NCBI GenBank assembly: GCA_017935745.1
Contig: JAGBGX010000020.1
Span: 1-64,000, forward strand
Direction of reading: 5' to 3'
DNA length: 64,000 bases
Source of the DNA: Treponema sp.
Lineage (GTDB): Bacteria > Spirochaetota > Spirochaetia > Treponematales > Treponemataceae
The notes under the pieces: model-generated
The model's database searches: none
What the model saw: the letters and a program-made list of their open reading frames with translations, nothing else
Told to the model about the DNA's origin: nothing
Made by a program: the position numbers and the translations under genes
Part shown: in pieces, positions 31,979 through 39,667 of the stretch
Layout of the letters: the number at the start of each line of letters is the position of its first letter
Position numbering within the stretch: position 1 is the stretch's first letter

Positions 31979-33187
31979 TCAGGCTTTCAAATGCGAAGTC
32001 CAGTCCGCGGGAAGCACCGACTGTATGAAGCTGCTGTTTCTGGCAATTTCCGCTGCTTCCTGCGCTGTCTCGGGGAGCCGCTCAAGATGCGCGGCAGCCT
32101 GGGCGCACGCTGCTGATGAACTGGCTTCCGCCGGTTCGCACAGATTCAGCTTTTTTTTGATTCCGTCAAGGCCTGCGTAAATCAGGAGCGCGTATGCGAT
32201 GTACGGATTTGCCGCGGGATCGGGAGAGCGCAGCTCGAACCGCCGGTGTGCGCCTGAGCCGGCAGGAACACGTATGAGCTGGGTTCTGTTTTCGCGCGCC
32301 CAGCTCACATATTTCGGCGCTTTCCGCGAGCCAAGACGCCTGTACGAATTCTCTGTCGGGTTGAGGAACGCCGTCATTTCGCGGATATGGCTTAGAATTC
32401 CTGCCATAAAGAAAGGCTGCACATCTTCGCCTGTGCTGCTCTGCACTGAAATATGTATGTGGAATCCGTTTCCGCTTTCTTCCGGCAGCGGCTTGGGCGA
32501 AAAGTCTGCGTACAGCCCGTTGCGCACTGCCACGGCCTTGACAACAGTGATGAAGTTAAGCGCGTTGTCGGCGGCTGCGAGCGGCTCGCTGCATCTGAAG
32601 TCGATTTCATTCTGCCCGGGACCTTCCTCGTGGTGCGAATTTTCAGGATGAAGATCCATCTGCTCGAGCGTGAGGCAGATTTCGCGCCGGATGTTTTCGC
32701 CTTTGTCTTCCGGGGCGACATCCATGTATCCGGCTGTGTCGAACGGAATTTTTGTGGAGCCGCCTTTTTCATCAGCCTGAAACAGATAGAATTCGTATTC
32801 TGAGCCGAACTGGATGGAAAGCCCGCTGCGCTCAGCTTCCTGTGCGGCACGCTTGAGTATGGCGCGGCAGTCTTTTTCAAACACGGTTCCGTCGCTTCTT
32901 CTGATTTCACAGAACATCCGCACTACTTTTCCTGAAACTGATCTCCACGGAAGAACAGTCAGCGTTGACGGAATCGGAAACAGGAACAGATCCGAGCGGC
33001 TTTCATCTGTGAATCCGGCAATCAGCGAGCCGTCAAAGGCGATTCCTTCGGAAAACGCCCGCTCAAGCTCGTCCGGTATGATTGCAACGTTCTTCTGGTT
33101 TCCGAAAATGTCGCAGAATGCAAGCCTGATGAATTTCACATCTTCCATTTTTATAAATTCGATGACTTCTTCTTTTGTGTAGGACAT
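31979..33187 (-). CDS. glnA: Glutamine synthetase, type I
   Basis: 402 aa. Makes glutamine from glutamate, ammonium and ATP. GSI motifs in order: beta-grasp DIFGNQKNVAI, FDGSLIAGF, EYEFYLF (metal Glu), SHHEEGPGQNEIDF, NGFHIHIS, RRLGSRKAPKYVSWA and an R-F-E-LR stretch near the end. Shorter than enterobacterial GlnA (about 470 aa) and without a visible adenylylation region, as in clostridial GSI-alpha types. ATG 33187 (GGGAGAAC upstream) is preferred to an ORF start ten codons earlier. First gene of a glnA-ANTAR operon, divergent from glnN. Confidence 0.93.
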   Translation of the reverse strand: MSYTKEEVIEFIKMEDVKFIRLAFCDIFGNQKNVAIIPDELERAFSEGIAFDGSLIAGFTDESRSDLFLFPIPSTLTVLPWRSVSGKVVRMFCEIRRSDGTVFEKDCRAILKRAAQEAERSGLSIQFGSEYEFYLFQADEKGGSTKIPFDTAGYMDVAPEDKGENIRREICLTLEQMDLHPENSHHEEGPGQNEIDFRCSEPLAAADNALNFITVVKAVAVRNGLYADFSPKPLPEESGNGFHIHISVQSSTGEDVQPFFMAGILSHIREMTAFLNPTENSYRRLGSRKAPKYVSWARENRTQLIRVPAGSGAHRRFELRSPDPAANPYIAYALLIYAGLDGIKKKLNLCEPAEASSSAACAQAAAHLERLPETAQEAAEIARNSSFIQSVLPADWTSHLKA

Positions 33188-33257
33188 ACTGTTCTCCCGG
33201 ATTTCTAGATGGCACATTTCAGATTATCGGATTGCGGTTTTGCTGTCAATTGCAGTT

Positions 33258-33305
33258 AAAAAAGCCATCAGCAACAGGCAGTAAAGATGCCGCTTTATCC
33301 TGTTG
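33258..33305 (-). promoter_or_regulatory. Hairpin and T-run in the glnA leader
   Basis: CAACAGG/CCTGTTG arms (33305-33299 and 33278-33272 on the minus strand) enclose TAAAG/CTTTA with a six-base loop CGGCAT. A run of six T (33263-33258) follows after eight bases. It could attenuate glnA, but the geometry is not a standard terminator and the loop lacks the AANGGN motif seen at glnN and amt. Confidence 0.4.
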
Positions 33306-33354
33306 TTGAACGGATACCGTTCATTGTCCGCGCTTGAAATCATGCTGAGCTTTC

Positions 33355-33406
33355 TTGAGAGGGAGAAACCCCCTCTACTTCCGAAGCGGGGGTTTCTCCC
33401 TCTCAA
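33355..33406. repeat. 19-bp perfect inverted repeat in the glnA/glnN divergent region
   Basis: TTGAGAGGGAGAAACCCCC (33355-33373) and its exact complement at 33388-33406 around a 14-base loop. No T-run on either side. Confidence 0.8.
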
Positions 33407-33504
33407 ACTCTCCCTCTTCCCCAGCACGGATTAAGAACTCTGTACCTAAGCCATTTTGTCAAGCACTTTTTTTTCGCCTGCTGCTATTCTTTTGGCAAAA
33501 CGCA

Positions 33505-33533
33505 TTGACTTTTTTTGTGCAGTCCGGTATAGT
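33505..33533 (+). promoter_or_regulatory. glnN promoter
   Basis: TTGACT (33505-33510), 17-base spacer, TATAGT (33528-33533). Transcription should start near 33540, just before the ANTAR-type hairpin. Confidence 0.75.
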
Positions 33534-33544
33534 GAGAACATGAA

Positions 33545-33606
33545 ACATCAAGGGCGATGTGGCTGAGTGCTGGATTTCGGGGCGCTCAATCACATCGTCT
33601 TTTTTA
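33545..33606 (+). promoter_or_regulatory. glnN leader: ANTAR-type hexaloop hairpin overlapping a terminator
   Basis: Hairpin ACATC (33545-33549), loop AAGGGC (A at 1, G at 4), GATGT (33556-33560). Its right arm is also the left arm of a terminator: GGCGATGTG (33553-33561) with CACATCGTC (33591-33599) and a T-run, with an inner TGAGTGC/GCGCTCA stem. The two folds exclude each other. A second hexaloop, usual for ANTAR targets, was not found here. Confidence 0.7.
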
Positions 33607-33673
33607 TTTTCAAGCAATATGTCTGACTTGATATTCTTGCGCAGAATATTGGAAAGATAGAACGGAGGACTGT

Positions 33674-35764
33674 ATGAAGAATGTACCGGAACTGTTCGGA
33701 AGCATGGTGTTCAATCAGAAAGTGATGAAGGAGCGGCTGCCGAAGGAAACGTTTAAGGCGCTCAAGAAAACGCTGGATGACGGAGAGCCGCTGAAGATTG
33801 ATGTCGCAAATCAGGTTGCGCATGCAATGAAGGAATGGGCAATCGAAAAGGGCGCGACGCATTTTACGCACTGGTTTCAGCCGCTTACGGGAATCACCGC
33901 GGAAAAGCACGACAGCTTTATCACGCCCCAGGACGATGGAACTGTCATTATGTCGTTCAGCGGAAAGGAGCTTGTCAAAGGCGAGCCGGATGCCTCTTCA
34001 TTTCCGAGCGGCGGCCGGCGTGCGACATTTGAAGCGCGCGGCTACACAGTCTGGGATCCGACAGCATATCCGTTTGTAAAGGAGCATACGCTGTGCATTC
34101 CGACGGCATTCTGCTCGTACACGGGCGAGGCGCTTGACAAGAAAACGCCGCTCCTGCGCTCAATGGAGGCGCTTAACAAGCAGGCGCTGCGCATTCTCCG
34201 TCTGTTCGGAAATACGGAAGTAACTCATGTCGCTACAACAGTCGGCCCAGAGCAGGAATATTTTATTGTTGACCAGAAGCTGTACAGCCAGCGCAAGGAT
34301 CTGCGCATGACGGGACGCACGCTCTTCGGCGCGAAGCCTTCAAAAGGCCAGGAAATGGACGACCAGTACTTTGCCGCACTGAATCCGCGCATTGTGGAAT
34401 ACATGGAAGACCTGAATGACACGCTGTGGAAGTACGGAATTCTTTCCAAGACTGAGCACAACGAAGTGGCTCCTGCCCAGCATGAGATGGCTCCGATTTT
34501 CAGCACGACAAACCTTGCCGCTGACCAGAACCAGCTTACAATGGAAGTCATGAAGAAAGTTGCGCGCCGCCACGGGCTTGTGTGCCTGCTTCATGAAAAG
34601 CCGTTTGCAGGGCTGAACGGAAGCGGAAAGCACAACAACTGGTCCATGTCTACAAACCTCGGTGAAAATCTGCTTGAGCCGGGAAAGACTCCTGAGAAGA
34701 ACGCGCAGTTTCTTCTGTTCCTCACCGCTGTCATAAAGGCAGTTGATGAAAACCAGGACTTGCTGCGCATTTCAGTTGCTTCCGCAGGAAACGATCACCG
34801 CCTTGGAGCGAACGAAGCGCCGCCTGCAATCATTTCAATGTATCTTGGAGACGAGCTGTATGCCGTCCTTGAGTCGATAAAAGACGGAAAGCCGCTCGGC
34901 GAGCATGGCGCGCAGAAGATGACAATCGGAGTTGATGTTCTTCCGCTGATTCCGAAAGACTCCACGGACCGCAACAGGACAAGCCCGTTTGCCTTCACGG
35001 GAAACAAGTTTGAATTCCGCTCATGCGGCTCTTCTCTTTCAATTTCAGGGCCGAACACAACGCTTGATTCCATTGTTGCGTATACGCTCAAGGAATTTGC
35101 AGACGAGCTTGAAAAGGCATCCGACTTTGATGCTGCGCTGGCAGAGCTGATCAAGCGCGAAGTGACAAAGCACTGGCGGATTATCTTCAACGGAAACGGA
35201 TATGATGCGGGCTGGATTTCAGAGGCTGAAAAGCGCGGGCTTTTGAACCTGCGCACGCTGCCTGACGCAATGGAGCGGTATCTTGATGAAAAGAATGTGA
35301 AGCTCTTTACAGAAATGGGAGTGTACACAGCCGTCGAGATGAACAGCCACTATGAAATCAAGCTTGAAAAATATGCCCAGATTCTGAACATTGAAGTCCA
35401 GACGATGCTTGAGATGATACGCAAGGACATTCTGCCGGCTGCGTTCAAGTACATGGACGATGTAAGCAGAACTGCAATCGACCTGAAGACTGTTGTGCCG
35501 GGCGCAAAGGCATCAGCCCAGGCTTCCCTGCTTTCAAGGCTTGACACGCTTGTAAACAGCCTTGCGGAAAAGGCGGAAATTCTTTCCAGCAGGCATGACG
35601 AGGCTGCGTCCTGCGGAGACTACATGAAGGCCGCCCGCCTGTATGCAGACTCTGTTCTTCCTGCTATGAATGATGCGCGGGAAGCCGCTGATGAGATTGA
35701 ATCTCTTGTCGGCGAAGCGTACAAGCCGTTCCCGAGCTATGAGGATCTGCTGTTCAGAGTGTGA
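33674..35764 (+). CDS. glnN: Glutamine synthetase, type III
   Basis: 696 aa, the dodecameric GSIII class (about 700 aa) common in Bacteroidetes, cyanobacteria and some spirochaetes. N-terminal [16 protein letters not shown], then [68 protein letters not shown] and [14 protein letters not shown] are all GSIII signatures. GGAGG at five bases supports ATG 33674. Transcription starts about 135 bases upstream and must pass the leader terminator. Two different glutamine synthetases side by side imply different conditions of use; leader attenuation suggests glnN is induced on nitrogen limitation (inference). Confidence 0.95.
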   Translation: MKNVPELFGSMVFNQKVMKERLPKETFKALKKTLDDGEPLKIDVANQVAHAMKEWAIEKGATHFTHWFQPLTGITAEKHDSFITPQDDGTVIMSFSGKELVKGEPDASSFPSGGRRATFEARGYTVWDPTAYPFVKEHTLCIPTAFCSYTGEALDKKTPLLRSMEALNKQALRILRLFGNTEVTHVATTVGPEQEYFIVDQKLYSQRKDLRMTGRTLFGAKPSKGQEMDDQYFAALNPRIVEYMEDLNDTLWKYGILSKTEHNEVAPAQHEMAPIFSTTNLAADQNQLTMEVMKKVARRHGLVCLLHEKPFAGLNGSGKHNNWSMSTNLGENLLEPGKTPEKNAQFLLFLTAVIKAVDENQDLLRISVASAGNDHRLGANEAPPAIISMYLGDELYAVLESIKDGKPLGEHGAQKMTIGVDVLPLIPKDSTDRNRTSPFAFTGNKFEFRSCGSSLSISGPNTTLDSIVAYTLKEFADELEKASDFDAALAELIKREVTKHWRIIFNGNGYDAGWISEAEKRGLLNLRTLPDAMERYLDEKNVKLFTEMGVYTAVEMNSHYEIKLEKYAQILNIEVQTMLEMIRKDILPAAFKYMDDVSRTAIDLKTVVPGAKASAQASLLSRLDTLVNSLAEKAEILSSRHDEAASCGDYMKAARLYADSVLPAMNDAREAADEIESLVGEAYKPFPSYEDLLFRV

Positions 35765-35837
35765 CTCGCGCAGATTTTGTGCGGTGCTTTGCATCGCGCT
35801 CAGATGCTGAAATCCGGCTGCGTACTGTATGGAAACA

Positions 35838-35876
35838 AACAGCTCTGGTGCCTGCACCGGGGCCGTTCTTTTTTGC
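35838..35876 (+). terminator. Terminator of glnN
   Basis: GGTGC (35847-35851) and GCACC (35854-35858) extended by imperfect outer arms, then TTCTTTTTT. Confidence 0.65.
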
Positions 35877-35885
35877 CGGGTCATG

Positions 35886-35913
35886 TTGATTTTTGCATTT
35901 TATGCGCTATACT
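35886..35913 (+). promoter_or_regulatory. Promoter of the CAP-domain lipoprotein gene, leaderless
   Basis: TTGATT (35886-35891), 16-base spacer, TATACT (35908-35913); ATG 35920 is six bases downstream of the -10. Confidence 0.6.
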
Positions 35914-35919
35914 TTTTGT

Positions 35920-36405
35920 ATGCAGTTTAGAAAATTTCTTGTTTTGGTTTTAGTGCTTTGCGCCGGATTTTTTTCATGTGATGCGTTTGATGAAGACGAA
36001 GATGAAGATGAAAATGGAAATGCAGAATACAGTTCCTATGATATGCAGATTTTTGACTTGATAAACAGTCATCGCAAGGAAAAAGGGCTTGGGCTTTTAA
36101 AATGGGACGATGCAATCTATCAGCAGTGCTGCGGCCACTCAAAGGCAATGGCAGACGGAAGCACGCCGTTTGGTCATGACGGATTCAGTTCCCGGTGCGA
36201 CAAAATAAAGCCGTGGACGTGGGCTGGGGAAAATGTCGCCATGAACTATTCTACAGAGCCGCAGACTGTTGTAAAGCAGTGGCTGGACAGTCCCAGGCAC
36301 AGGGAAAATATCGAGCACAGCGGGGCGACCCATTCCGCCGTATGCGCTGTCCAGAGAGCAGGGGGGGGATGGTACTATACGCAGATTTTTATAACCCGCA
36401 AATGA
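35920..36405 (+). CDS. CAP/SCP-domain (YkwD-like) putative lipoprotein
   Basis: 161 aa. Signal peptide with Cys20 in AGFFSC, a loose lipobox as seen in spirochaetes, then an acidic linker (DEDEDEDEN) and a CAP domain (about 40-160): IFDLINSHRKEKGL, CCGHSKAMADG, FGHDGF, WAGENVAMN and WLDSPRHRENI. Prokaryotic CAP proteins are extracellular and of mostly unknown function. ATG 35920 is chosen over an upstream ATG at 35893 because it starts a clean signal peptide and coincides with the predicted transcription start. Short single-gene unit. Confidence 0.83.
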   Translation: MQFRKFLVLVLVLCAGFFSCDAFDEDEDEDENGNAEYSSYDMQIFDLINSHRKEKGLGLLKWDDAIYQQCCGHSKAMADGSTPFGHDGFSSRCDKIKPWTWAGENVAMNYSTEPQTVVKQWLDSPRHRENIEHSGATHSAVCAVQRAGGGWYYTQIFITRK

Positions 36406-36434
36406 CAGCCTGCTGATTCGTGCATCGAGGCATG

Positions 36435-36463
36435 TTGATTTTCGGCATAAATCATTCTATAAT
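36435..36463 (+). promoter_or_regulatory. Promoter of the second LacI-type regulator
   Basis: TTGATT (36435-36440), 17-base spacer, consensus TATAAT (36458-36463). ATG 36474 follows ten bases later, leaving at most a few leader bases. Confidence 0.75.
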
Positions 36464-36473
36464 TATATGCAGA

Positions 36474-37454
36474 ATGAAATATACAATACGGGAAATTTCT
36501 GAAATAACGAATGTCGCGGTGAGCACTGTCTCAAAGGCGCTGAACGGACAGAAGGGCGTAAGTGAAAAGAAGCGGCAGGAAATTCTCAGGATTGCAGAAA
36601 AAGTTCATTATCAGCCGAATGCAAATGCCCGCGCGCTTGCGCACAGAAAAACGAGTACAATCGGGCTGATAGTGCCGGGAGACGCTGACTATTCGCTTTC
36701 GGGCGTGTACTGGTCCGTTCTTATTGCTGCCATTGCAAAGGAAGCGAATTCACAGAAGTATAACCTCATGCTGATATGCCCTGACTTGCAGCGTCCTGAC
36801 CAGACGATAAGCGAGATAATCCAGAAGCAGGCGGTTGACGGCCTTATCATTCCGTCTGAGCTGGTTACAAAAAAGGACGTGAAGGCTCTCATGGAAGCCG
36901 GGCTTCCGTTTGTGATGCAGGGCTGTTCCCCGGTTGCAGAGCACTGCTGTGTTGATGTAAAGAACAAGGACGGCGCAAGAAAGCTGACTGCGGCGCTTAT
37001 AGCCAGAGGATATAAACGGATCGGCTGCGTTGCCGGCGACAGAAAGCTGCTGTACACGCAGGAACGTGTCGAAGGTTTTATGGAGGAAATGAAGAATGCC
37101 GGCTTTGCAAACGATGCAATTCTCTATACTTCCTACAGCAAGGAAGAAACTCAGGAAAACATCAGGACATTCACTGAAGCATTTCCTGATCTTGATGCGC
37201 TCTTTATTTCCGCGGGAGGAGAATTTCCGTTTTATATAATTGATGTTCTGAAGGAAAAGAACTATGACTTGCATGCGTTCGGGCTGGCGGTATTCGGTGA
37301 CTACACGCCGTATCATTATCTTCCGTACAGAATCATAACAGCATCGCAGCCTGTGCGCAAGATGGGAATTCAGGACACAAAAAATTTGCTCCAGCTGATA
37401 AACAAGGAAACGCCGCCGTCATTGTCTCTGTTTGACACGGAAATTCAGTCATAG
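36474..37454 (+). CDS. LacI-family transcriptional regulator
   Basis: 326 aa. Helix-turn-helix IREISEITNVAVSTVSKALN, hinge region NANARALAHRKTSTIGLIVPGD, then a periplasmic-binding-like effector domain; DGLIIPSEL and RGYKRIGCVAGD are typical. Product from ATG 36474 matches the family start; ORF start 36420 lies upstream of the promoter -10 and is rejected. Target genes and effector unknown; the sugar genes from 39668 are candidates. It converges on the Amt-PII gene. Confidence 0.87.
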   Translation: MKYTIREISEITNVAVSTVSKALNGQKGVSEKKRQEILRIAEKVHYQPNANARALAHRKTSTIGLIVPGDADYSLSGVYWSVLIAAIAKEANSQKYNLMLICPDLQRPDQTISEIIQKQAVDGLIIPSELVTKKDVKALMEAGLPFVMQGCSPVAEHCCVDVKNKDGARKLTAALIARGYKRIGCVAGDRKLLYTQERVEGFMEEMKNAGFANDAILYTSYSKEETQENIRTFTEAFPDLDALFISAGGEFPFYIIDVLKEKNYDLHAFGLAVFGDYTPYHYLPYRIITASQPVRKMGIQDTKNLLQLINKETPPSLSLFDTEIQS

Positions 37455-37527
37455 GCAGTTTTTTCTGCCTTGAAGCTTCCAGAAAAAGAGCCGCCTGCCC
37501 GCTGTGAATTTCAGTCATAGCAGGCGG
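37440..37527 (+). repeat. Short direct duplication and hairpin between the LacI-type gene and amt
   Basis: The stop-codon segment ATTCAGTCATAGGCAG (about 37443-37458) recurs as TTTCAGTCATAGCAG (about 37509-37523). CCGCCTGC (37491-37498) pairs with GCAGGCGG (37520-37527). Confidence 0.45.
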
Positions 37528-37579
37528 ACGGCCTAAGATGTGCGTTTTTTCTGCGCAGGACTCTCGTTTTCAGAAAGAG

Positions 37580-39313
37580 CTATTCTTCATCCTGCAAGGC
37601 ATCGTATCCAGACTCGCCGGTGCGGATCTTGACGACATTTTCCACAGGATAGACAAAAATCTTTCCGTCGCCGATGTGCCCGGTGAAGAGCGCTTTCTTT
37701 GCGCTTTCAATCACCGTAGAAACAGGAATTTTTGAAACGACTATTTCAACCTTGATTTTTGGAACCAGATTGATTTCAACAGGAACGCCGCGGTAATATT
37801 CGCTTGCGCCCTTTTGCATTCCGCATCCCATCACGTTGATGACTGTCATTCCTGTTACGCCGATTGCATTCAGCGCGGCCTTGAGCGAGTTGAACTTGTT
37901 CTGCCGCGTGATAATGACAATCTTGTACATTGCGTTTTCTGTCTTTGAAGGAACAGTTGCCGGAGCCACAAGGACAGGCACGGTGTCTTTTCCTTCTGAA
38001 AGGCTGAATCCTGCTTCGGTAGCTGATGCGACTTCCTCCGCCGAATAGCCGAGCTCGAATCCTGCGTAGCCTGATTCAATTCCATGCTCAAGCTTGTCAA
38101 GCCCGATGATTTCTTCCTTTGCGCTGACACGCAGCCCGACAATCGCCTTGATAATTAGGAACGCAATGGTAATCGTTACGGCTGTCCATGCTGCAACCGC
38201 CGCAAATCCGAGCAGCTGAAGTCCGAGCTGATGGAAGCCGCCGCCGTAGAACAGTCCGGAAATAGAATCGTTTCCCGGTGCGGAAGTCGTTGCAAACAGT
38301 CCGACGGCGATTGTTCCCCAGATTCCGTTCAGGCAGTGGACGGCGACCGCACCGACCGGGTCATCAACGTGAAGCACATAGTCAAGGAACCAGACGCCGA
38401 ACACAACAAGCAGTCCTGCAACCGCACCAATGATGATTGCGCCGAAACAGTCAGTGACATCGCACGGAGCGGTGATTGCAACAAGTCCTGCAAGCGAGGC
38501 GTTCAGGCACATTGTGACATCAGGCTTGCCGTATTTTATCCAGGTGAAAATCATGCAGACAACGGTCGCAACTGCCGGAGCAACAGTAGTCGTAAGGAAG
38601 ATGGAGCCGAGCTGCTCGACAGAAGTTGCGGCGGCACCGTTGAAGCCGTACCAGCCGAGCCACAGGATAAACACACCGAGCGCGCCAATCGGCAGGTTGT
38701 GTCCCGGGAACGCATGGACTTTTGTCACTTTTCCGTTCTCAACGGTGAATTTTCCGATGCGCGGACCGAGAATCTTTGCGCCGATTAACGCTGAAATTCC
38801 GCCGACCATGTGGATTGCGCACGAGCCTGCAAAATCGTGGAAGCCGAGCTGAGAAAGCCAGCCGCCGCCCCAGATCCAGTGCGCTTCAATCGGATAAATC
38901 AAGGCTGAAATAACCGCTGAATAGATGCAGTACGAAAGGAATTTCGTGCGCTCTGCCATAGCGCCGGAGACAATCGTTGCAGTTGTGGCGCAGAACACAA
39001 GGTTGAACACGAAGTTAGACCAGTCAAAGCCAGCATACGCAGTGAAAATGTCGAATCCCGGCTTTCCGATAAATCCGAACAAATCCTCGCCGAGCAGAAG
39101 CCCGAATCCAATCAGGATGAACATCACGGTACCGATGCAGAAGTCCATCAGGTTTTTCATGATGATATTGCCGGTGTTTTTTGCGCGGGTGAAACCTGTT
39201 TCCACCATTGCAAAGCCAGCCTGCATCCAGAAAACCAGCGCGGCTCCAATCAAGAACCAGACTGCAAAAATCATGCTCTGTGATTCCTGCACTGCACTCA
39301 ATACTTCTTCCAT
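37580..39313 (-). CDS. Ammonium transporter (Amt) fused to a PII signal protein
   Basis: 577 aa. Residues 1 to about 420 are an Amt/Rh channel with about 11 helices: FWMQAGFAMVETGFTRAKN, FVFNLVFCATTATIVSGAMAERTKF, AHWIWGGGWLSQLGFHDFAG and HCLNGIWGTIAVGLFA. After a linker comes a complete PII domain (462-577): MYKIVIITRQNKF, T-loop MQKGASEYYRG with a Tyr at the uridylylation position, then GHIGDGKIFVYPVENVVKIRTGE. PII normally plugs Amt reversibly when nitrogen is ample; here the plug is covalently attached. GGGGG nine bases upstream supports ATG 39313. The long leader carries two attenuators. Confidence 0.92.
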   Translation of the reverse strand: MEEVLSAVQESQSMIFAVWFLIGAALVFWMQAGFAMVETGFTRAKNTGNIIMKNLMDFCIGTVMFILIGFGLLLGEDLFGFIGKPGFDIFTAYAGFDWSNFVFNLVFCATTATIVSGAMAERTKFLSYCIYSAVISALIYPIEAHWIWGGGWLSQLGFHDFAGSCAIHMVGGISALIGAKILGPRIGKFTVENGKVTKVHAFPGHNLPIGALGVFILWLGWYGFNGAAATSVEQLGSIFLTTTVAPAVATVVCMIFTWIKYGKPDVTMCLNASLAGLVAITAPCDVTDCFGAIIIGAVAGLLVVFGVWFLDYVLHVDDPVGAVAVHCLNGIWGTIAVGLFATTSAPGNDSISGLFYGGGFHQLGLQLLGFAAVAAWTAVTITIAFLIIKAIVGLRVSAKEEIIGLDKLEHGIESGYAGFELGYSAEEVASATEAGFSLSEGKDTVPVLVAPATVPSKTENAMYKIVIITRQNKFNSLKAALNAIGVTGMTVINVMGCGMQKGASEYYRGVPVEINLVPKIKVEIVVSKIPVSTVIESAKKALFTGHIGDGKIFVYPVENVVKIRTGESGYDALQDEE

Positions 39314-39360
39314 AAAAAAGAACCCCCTTTTGCCAAAGCGGCAATAAGTAAAATTGAAAT

Positions 39361-39424
39361 AAAAAAGCGACAAGGATGCCGCTAAACGGATTTTTAGAAA
39401 TCCATTCACCGACACCATTGTCGC
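39361..39424 (-). promoter_or_regulatory. amt leader, second attenuator with hexaloop hairpin
   Basis: Minus strand: hairpin CGAC-AATGGT-GTCG (39423-39410), loop with A1 and G4. Its left arm overlaps the terminator arm GCGACAA (39424-39418), which pairs with TTGTCGC (39373-39367), followed by six T. An inner hairpin GGATTT/AAATCC sits inside. Confidence 0.65.
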
Positions 39425-39463
39425 CCGGCACATATGCCGCCTTTATCGCATTCCGATTTAAAC

Positions 39464-39509
39464 AAAAAAAAGCCACAGTATGCATCTGCACTCTGTGACT
39501 CCGTTGTCA
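39464..39509 (-). promoter_or_regulatory. amt leader, first attenuator with hexaloop hairpin
   Basis: Minus strand: TGAC-AACGGA-GTCA (39509-39496), loop with A1 and G4. The right arm is part of terminator arm GTCACAG, which pairs with CTGTGGC and is followed by eight T (39471-39464). Confidence 0.65.
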
Positions 39510-39521
39510 ATCGATATGACA

Positions 39522-39550
39522 GTTTTACCATTCCAGAAAAAAAAAGTCAA
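39522..39550 (-). promoter_or_regulatory. amt-PII promoter
   Basis: Minus strand TTGACT (39550-39545), 17-base spacer, TAAAAC (39527-39522). It starts a leader of about 200 bases. Confidence 0.5.
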
Positions 39551-39569
39551 TATCATTTGCATTTTATTA

Positions 39570-39597
39570 TTGACAATCGGGCAAAATATGATATAGT
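39570..39597 (+). promoter_or_regulatory. Promoter of the mannoside-phosphorylase operon
   Basis: TTGACA (39570-39575), 16-base spacer, TATAGT (39592-39597). Divergent from, and close to, the amt promoter. Confidence 0.65.
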
Positions 39598-39667
39598 AGA
39601 CACAGTTAGAGAAAACGATTTCTTTTCTCTTGCGGAAACTAGCTCTTTATATTGACAGGATTGAAGT

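Noticed and set aside
33272-33305. Third ANTAR hexaloop in the glnA leader
   Set aside because: A six-base loop exists (CGGCAT on the minus strand) but lacks A1 and G4, and the nearby T-run is not directly attached to a stem.
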